From positions 1 through 10,916 of the forward strand of contig MU625136.1 of NCBI GenBank assembly GCA_025349905.2: DNA of 10,916 nucleotides. The letters run 5' to 3'. Position 1 is the stretch's first letter. Every line of letters begins with the position of its first letter. Under the pieces are notes generated by a model, which ran no database searches, was not told the DNA's origin, and saw only the letters and a list, made by a program, of their open reading frames with translations. The position numbers were made by a program, and so were the translations under genes. Below are positions 7,069 to 10,916 of the stretch, in pieces. Source of the DNA: Blastocladiella britannica. Lineage: Eukaryota; Blastocladiomycota; Blastocladiomycetes; Blastocladiales; Blastocladiaceae.

Positions 7069-8234
7069 ATGTCGACCGTCGTGGCCGCCGCCGAAATGTC
7101 GCCTGGGTCTCGCGTTGCGCGCGAGGTGCTCGCCGGTGGGTTGAGTTGCGCCGTGGCCGGGGCCATTACCAACCCCGTCAGTAGCTCTTCTTAATTGCGT
7201 TGCTCGAGGAGCCCGTCATTCACGCGTCTAATTGTGGAATAGATGGACGTGGTCAAGATTCGCATGCAGCTCCAGCGCGCCTTGGTCGATGAGCACCAAG
7301 TCAACTCCCTGTTCGCGCGACACCTCATACCACATTCAATTCATTCACTCACTCACTTGATCAATGTATAAACAGGACGTACCGCCGATTCTTCCAATCC
7401 ACCCAAATGATCGTGGCCGAAGAAGGACTCCTGGGACTCCTGATGCCAGGCATGGCCGCGTCTGTGATGCGCGAAATGAGCTACTCGGCGCTGCGGTTCG
7501 GCTTGTACTCCTCGATCAAGCGTGTCCTGGTCGGGTCCGACGACCCGGCGGCCATGGCGCATGCGGGGATCGTCACCAAGTTCGCGGCCGGGATGACGTC
7601 GGGCGCGATTGGGAGTTGTTTGGCGAACCCGTTTGATCTGGTCAAGATCCGGCTCCAGGCCGAGGTATGCGTACATTTCCTTGATTGATTGCATAAACTT
7701 AATTAAATGTGTGGATTGAACTAGGCCGGCCGAATCGTTGACGGCGTGTACGTCACGGGCCTCCGCCGCGGCCACCCGCCTACGTACTCCGGCACCTGGT
7801 CGGCGTTAACCACGATCGTGCGAGCCGAAGGGTTTGTGGGGCTGTACAAGGGCGTATCAGCGACGGCCGCCCGCGCGTCGCTGCTCACGGCCGGCCAAAT
7901 GGCGTCGTACGATACCGCCAAGCACGCGATTCTTGACCAGCAGCTTTTGGCCGAAGGTCCCGTGCTTCACATTCTGTCAGCGGCCATTGCGGGTCTCTGT
8001 GCAGTAACAGTAGCCGCCCCCGCCGACTTGGTCAAGTCGCGGATCATGGGCGACCCGCGGCACATCCACTACACGGGGGTACTTGACTGTATAGTCAAGA
8101 CGGTGCGGGACGAAGGTCCCAGGGCCATGTTTAAAGGATGGCTGCCGAGTTACTTACGGATCGCGCCGCACTTTATGATCTCGTTGCCGCTATTTGAAGT
8201 GTTCCGGGTCGCGCTGGGCGTGGGCACCGTATAG
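7069..8234 (+). CDS. Mitochondrial carrier family protein (SLC25), dicarboxylate/uncoupling-protein-like
   Basis: An inner-membrane solute transporter. Exons 7069-7176, 7243-7316, 7376-7664 and 7725-8234 join in frame to 326 residues, about the family norm of 300. The three family repeats each carry the PX[DE]XX[KR] signature: NPMDVVKIRMQ, split by intron 1 after NP; NPFDLVKIRLQ; and APADLVKSRIMG. Each is followed by its acidic-glycine partner: EEGLLGL, AEGFVGLYKG and DEGPRAMFKGW. The last helix region, GWLPSYLRIAPHFMISLPLF, resembles dicarboxylate, oxoglutarate and uncoupling-like carriers. The exact substrate is not readable. The start is the ATG 7069-7071, which places MSTVVAAAEM ahead of the first helix (VAREVLAGGLSCAVAG). 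There is no cleavable presequence, as is usual for carriers. Introns are 66, 59 and 60 nt; the second needs a non-GT donor. The gene converges on the receptor gene, with 20 nt between stop codons. Confidence 0.92.
7177..7242 (+). other. Carrier intron 1
   Basis: A 66-nt intron with donor GTCAGT, acceptor GGAATAG and a CTAAT branch-like element about 10 nt before the acceptor. Phase 0, cutting the first signature between NP and MDVVK. Confidence 0.9.
7317..7375 (+). other. Carrier intron 2, probable GC-AG intron
   Basis: An AT-rich gap between VNSLF and YRRFFQSTQMIVAEEG must be spliced out: the flanking exons are in different frames, and one frame stops at TAA 7369-7371. Acceptor AAACAG is clear. 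Every nearby GT lies in phase 0, whereas phase 2 is needed, so the donor that keeps frame is GC at 7317-7318 (GCGACA, a poor match). The exact donor position is uncertain. Confidence 0.5.
7665..7724 (+). other. Carrier intron 3
   Basis: A 60-nt, AT-rich intron with donor GTATGC and acceptor AACTAG, phase 0. It joins the end of the second repeat's first signature (KIRLQAE) to AGRIVDGVYVTG. Read-through would meet TGA 7686-7688. Confidence 0.92.
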
Positions 8235-8254
8235 AGCAATATACATTTTCACTC
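8235..8254. other. 20-nt gap between convergent stop codons
   Basis: Only 20 nt separate the carrier stop (TAG 8232-8234, plus strand) from the receptor stop (TAA 8257-8255, minus strand). Each mRNA must therefore end inside or beyond the other gene's coding end, so the two 3' ends overlap as sense and antisense. Confidence 0.85.
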
Positions 8255-10916
8255 TTAGATCACACTCATCAACGGCTCAACTTCCAGCGCGGTGCGTGGC
8301 GGCACCAGCGCCATAAAGTCTTGGTACTGAGCGTGCGATGCGAACTGGAGCGCCAGAAACCGTTTCTTGGTCACGCAGTGCAGTACCGCAGTCAGCGTGG
8401 TGGTGGTGGGACGGGCGGCTAGGCGTACGGTGAGTAGTGCCGCCGCCGGTGCCCCACCTTGGCCTCGATCTTCCACTGGAATCAGCTCAAATGACGTCGG
8501 TGGGCCTGCCAACCGATCCGCGTCCACCTATATTTACGCAGTTGGTGACAGGCCGCAAGTCAACAAACAGCAAAAATGAAGAACGTACAGCTTGCGAGTT
8601 CTCGGGGATAAACACCAGCTTCATATCCGACCGCACCGGCCCGCCCATCACCAGTACCGTCACATGCTTCCAATCGTAGAGGGTGCGGCGGCCGTGCTTC
8701 CGGCGAGATTTGGTGGACGGAGAACGACCGACGTCTCCTCTTCCTCCTCTTCCTCCTCCAGCATTGGCAACAGCAGGGGTAGCGGGAGCAACAGCAGAGG
8801 CGCCAGGCAACTCCACCGCCGCCGACCGTGCCCGGTACTCTGCCAGCACCGGGTCGTGCGCATTCAGCTGTAGAGTGGTCGCTGGCGGCAATGCCCGCGA
8901 CGACTTGATAGCGAAAGCGCGCACCCCAACCGTCACGGGCATGTCGTCATCGTGAATGCTGTCGTCGTCACCACTGCCGAGCATCATCGATTCGGCACCG
9001 CCTCCATCGCCTCTCCACGGCTCGGACTTGTTCGCAATATTGGTGGCCGATTTGGTTGGATCGGCCGCTCCCACGGAGCTCGTCAGGTACGCGGTGGTGT
9101 CGTCGACAAACGGCTGGTGGTGCGGCGATACGGGCGGCATGGACCGCGTTTGCAGGATTTCCGGTTGCGGCGGAGATTGTTGGTGCCGCGTGGTGCCGGT
9201 TGCGGGCTTGGTGGTCGCGTGCTTTGCAACTGCAGCTCCTGCCTCTCCCGCAGTGACTCCTCCACCGACCCCAGTGGAAGACCCTGTGGCCGACCCCACT
9301 TGCTGTTGTTGACCAGCATTCGCCGCTGGCGGTGCTGGAAGCACTCGCGAGGGAGCGTTTCGCCCGCTCGACAACCGCAGATGCTGCACGCACTCGGTGA
9401 GCGAGTCGGCCGAACCAACTCGCGAAGGTGCCACGGGCTGGGCTGAACCGCCGCGCGCATTGTAAATGTGAACAAAGATCGGGATCGTGATGATGGAGAC
9501 GGTCGACAGGCAGCTGTACGCGCGCAAGAACGCCATAGTAGAATACACCCATCCTTGGCCGGGCATGGTGGAGAACGCAAGCATCAGGACCATGAAGATG
9601 GCCAAGTTGATCAGGCTCATTCCGATCCTAGCTGTGAAATGGATGGGGTGAGCAAAGTCTCAGCATTAAAGGACACAAACTGTAGTACACGTACCCATAA
9701 CCCGGTTATTAAACTGGGCCTTGCGATGCTTGTACGCGCACAGGCCCGTGGCCACAAACAATGCCACGTGCGTGAAGAAAACCGCCAGGTAGGTCACGAG
9801 CGAGTTCCCGACTTTGCACGCACACGCCAAATCCGCCGCTTGCCCGCTTAGATGGCTCATGACCGGTATTGGCTGGCAAACCGACACGTTCAGAACAATG
9901 GCGCTCATGTACACGATCGCAAACGGAATGCCCGACTGCACCATATCCCAAAACACCGCTCGCGCGCCTCGCGACCCGTCCACGAGCGCATATCGAAACA
10001 GCAATTGCTGCTCAGGGGTGGCCGGCACTATGGCGGCCGTGGACACGTCCAAGCTCAGTGTGGACCGGGACCGTGCGCCAATGCCGCCGAGCGAAAAGCC
10101 AATGGATTTGAGCGCCGCGGCCGATTTTACCACCGAAAAACTGGTGGTCCGGGAGTGGATCCGCTCGTGCGACCGAATCCCAGTCGTGGCCGCGGCAGAT
10201 TTCGCTTGCAACGGTTGTGGTTGGTGGAGTGCGCTGCCCGAATTGATGGCGGCCTGGCGGTCGTGGTGGGACCGAGAACTCGGTGATCCCGCACTGATCC
10301 GGTGCTGGAGCTCGATGGCTTTAGCAATGGACCGCGCGCGCACAAATAGCGTTAGTAGCAGCCCGCCGTTCATGATGCTCGCAAGCACCGACCGGGCAAT
10401 ACATGTGGTGGCGGTCGGGAACCCAACGTCCAGCAGCACTAGTGTCGACCCGACTAGCGCAAACAAATGGAGTGCGGCAAGGACCGGCCAGGGCGTCAGG
10501 GCCAGAGCTGCGTGGTTGCGGAAATACACGAGCGCGGCACCGGAGCACCCGACCGCGGTGAACGACAGCCCGCTGACAAGCATCACAAACACGCCCGTGG
10601 GCGTGTACCGCGCTGGGTTCTGGTACTCGTACGGAATGTGGTCGAGCGGCGGGTTGCCATCGGTGGTCCCGAAAAATGTGCAGGGCACGAGTAAATGGGC
10701 GTATTTTGCGTGCTCGTCCAGTGGGAAGATATTGCAGCCCTTGGTGGTGATGGGCCCAACTGCGCTGCTGTTACCATTCGAGCCTTGAGTCGCGTTGATG
10801 ATATACTGCGTCAAGGCAGTTGGAGGCGAAAACCCGTCCCCATTCTGGTCAAACAGCAGCGGGTCGCGCGGTCTCGGAATAATATCGGATGTGACGTTAA
10901 AGTACGAGAGCGACAT
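8255..10916 (-). CDS. Class C (GABA-B-like) seven-helix receptor, 5' partial
   Basis: A probable G-protein-coupled receptor of the plasma membrane. Exons on the minus strand are 10916-9695, 9631-8589 and 8527-8255, in frame, giving 845 residues from the edge Met. Residues 1-50 resemble the end of a Venus-flytrap ectodomain (PLLFDQNGDG, then an Asn-linked QG turn), so the ATG at the edge is probably internal. Then come a Cys-containing linker and seven helices: about 108-131, 144-163, 171-193, 325-345, 369-394, 410-428 and 436-462. Class C marks are the Cys at the start of helix 3 (TTCIAR, C172) and the QFNNRV-ARIGMSL stretch before helix 6, equivalent to the FNEAK/LNDSKYIG segment. Loop 2 is about 115 residues, far longer than usual. 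A 380-residue cytoplasmic tail, rich in Ser, Gly, Ala and Pro with an acidic patch (GSGDDDSIHDDD), ends in a folded-looking, PH-like region. The ligand is unknown. Confidence 0.8.
8528..8588 (-). other. Receptor intron (3'-most)
   Basis: A 61-nt intron with donor GTACGT and acceptor AAATATAG, phase 0, and a GTTGAC branch-like element. It joins FIPENSQA to VDADRLAGPPTSFEL. Read-through reaches a stop shortly after. Confidence 0.9.
8733..8760. repeat. CTC/TTC microsatellite within the receptor tail
   Basis: A pyrimidine-rich, imperfect repeat of CCTCTTCCT units. On the coding (minus) strand it encodes a Gly/Arg run (GGRGGRGDVG) in the disordered tail, shortly before the conserved-looking C-terminal region. 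Confidence 0.75.
9632..9694 (-). other. Receptor intron before helix 6
   Basis: A 63-nt intron with donor GTACGT and acceptor TTTCACAG, phase 1. Splicing rebuilds the class C motif region as QFNNRVMARIGMSL. The unspliced frame ends at a TAA inside the intron. Confidence 0.92.

Noticed and set aside
9814..10788. Plus-strand ORF of 324 codons antisense to the receptor
   Set aside because: It lies wholly opposite the helix-rich receptor exon. Its translation is a Ser/Ala/Arg-rich mirror with no domain features.

Overview
The window is nuclear DNA of a GC-rich, intron-bearing eukaryote, most likely an early-diverging (zoosporic) fungus such as a blastocladiomycete. This placement is an inference. 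The actin-interacting protein 1 reads most like fungal homologues, the introns are short (47-107 nt), AT-rich and mostly GT-AG, and one gene is a class C (GABA-B-like) seven-helix receptor, a type that survives in zoosporic fungi but is missing from yeasts and most moulds. I see no bacterial operon structure, mobile element, tRNA, rRNA or CRISPR array.

Layout. 1-238 (+): the 3' end of an unrecognised gene. 353-2633 (-): a six-exon AIP1/WDR1 gene of about 640 residues. About 2790-4759 (+): an unrecognised gene, divergent from AIP1, modelled in five exons (539 residues from the first in-frame ATG at 2922), with an unresolved 5' end. 5027-6920 (+): a two-exon mitochondrial alpha-keto-acid dehydrogenase kinase (PDK/BCKDK family) of 609 residues, with a long low-complexity N-terminus and an unusual ATP lid. 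7069-8234 (+): a four-exon mitochondrial carrier of 326 residues. 8255-10916 (-): the 3' three exons of a class C-type receptor whose ectodomain probably continues past the right edge.

The genes do not form a pathway. The kinase and the carrier are both mitochondrial and adjacent, but nothing shows they are functionally linked. AIP1 works on cortical actin and the receptor at the cell surface. Genes are tightly packed: 114 nt between the first two stop codons, 148 nt between kinase and carrier, and only 20 nt between the convergent stop codons of carrier and receptor. Exon-intron models were made by eye from splice-site consensus, reading-frame continuity and remembered family sequences. Every multi-exon model closes in frame, but none has been checked against transcripts.
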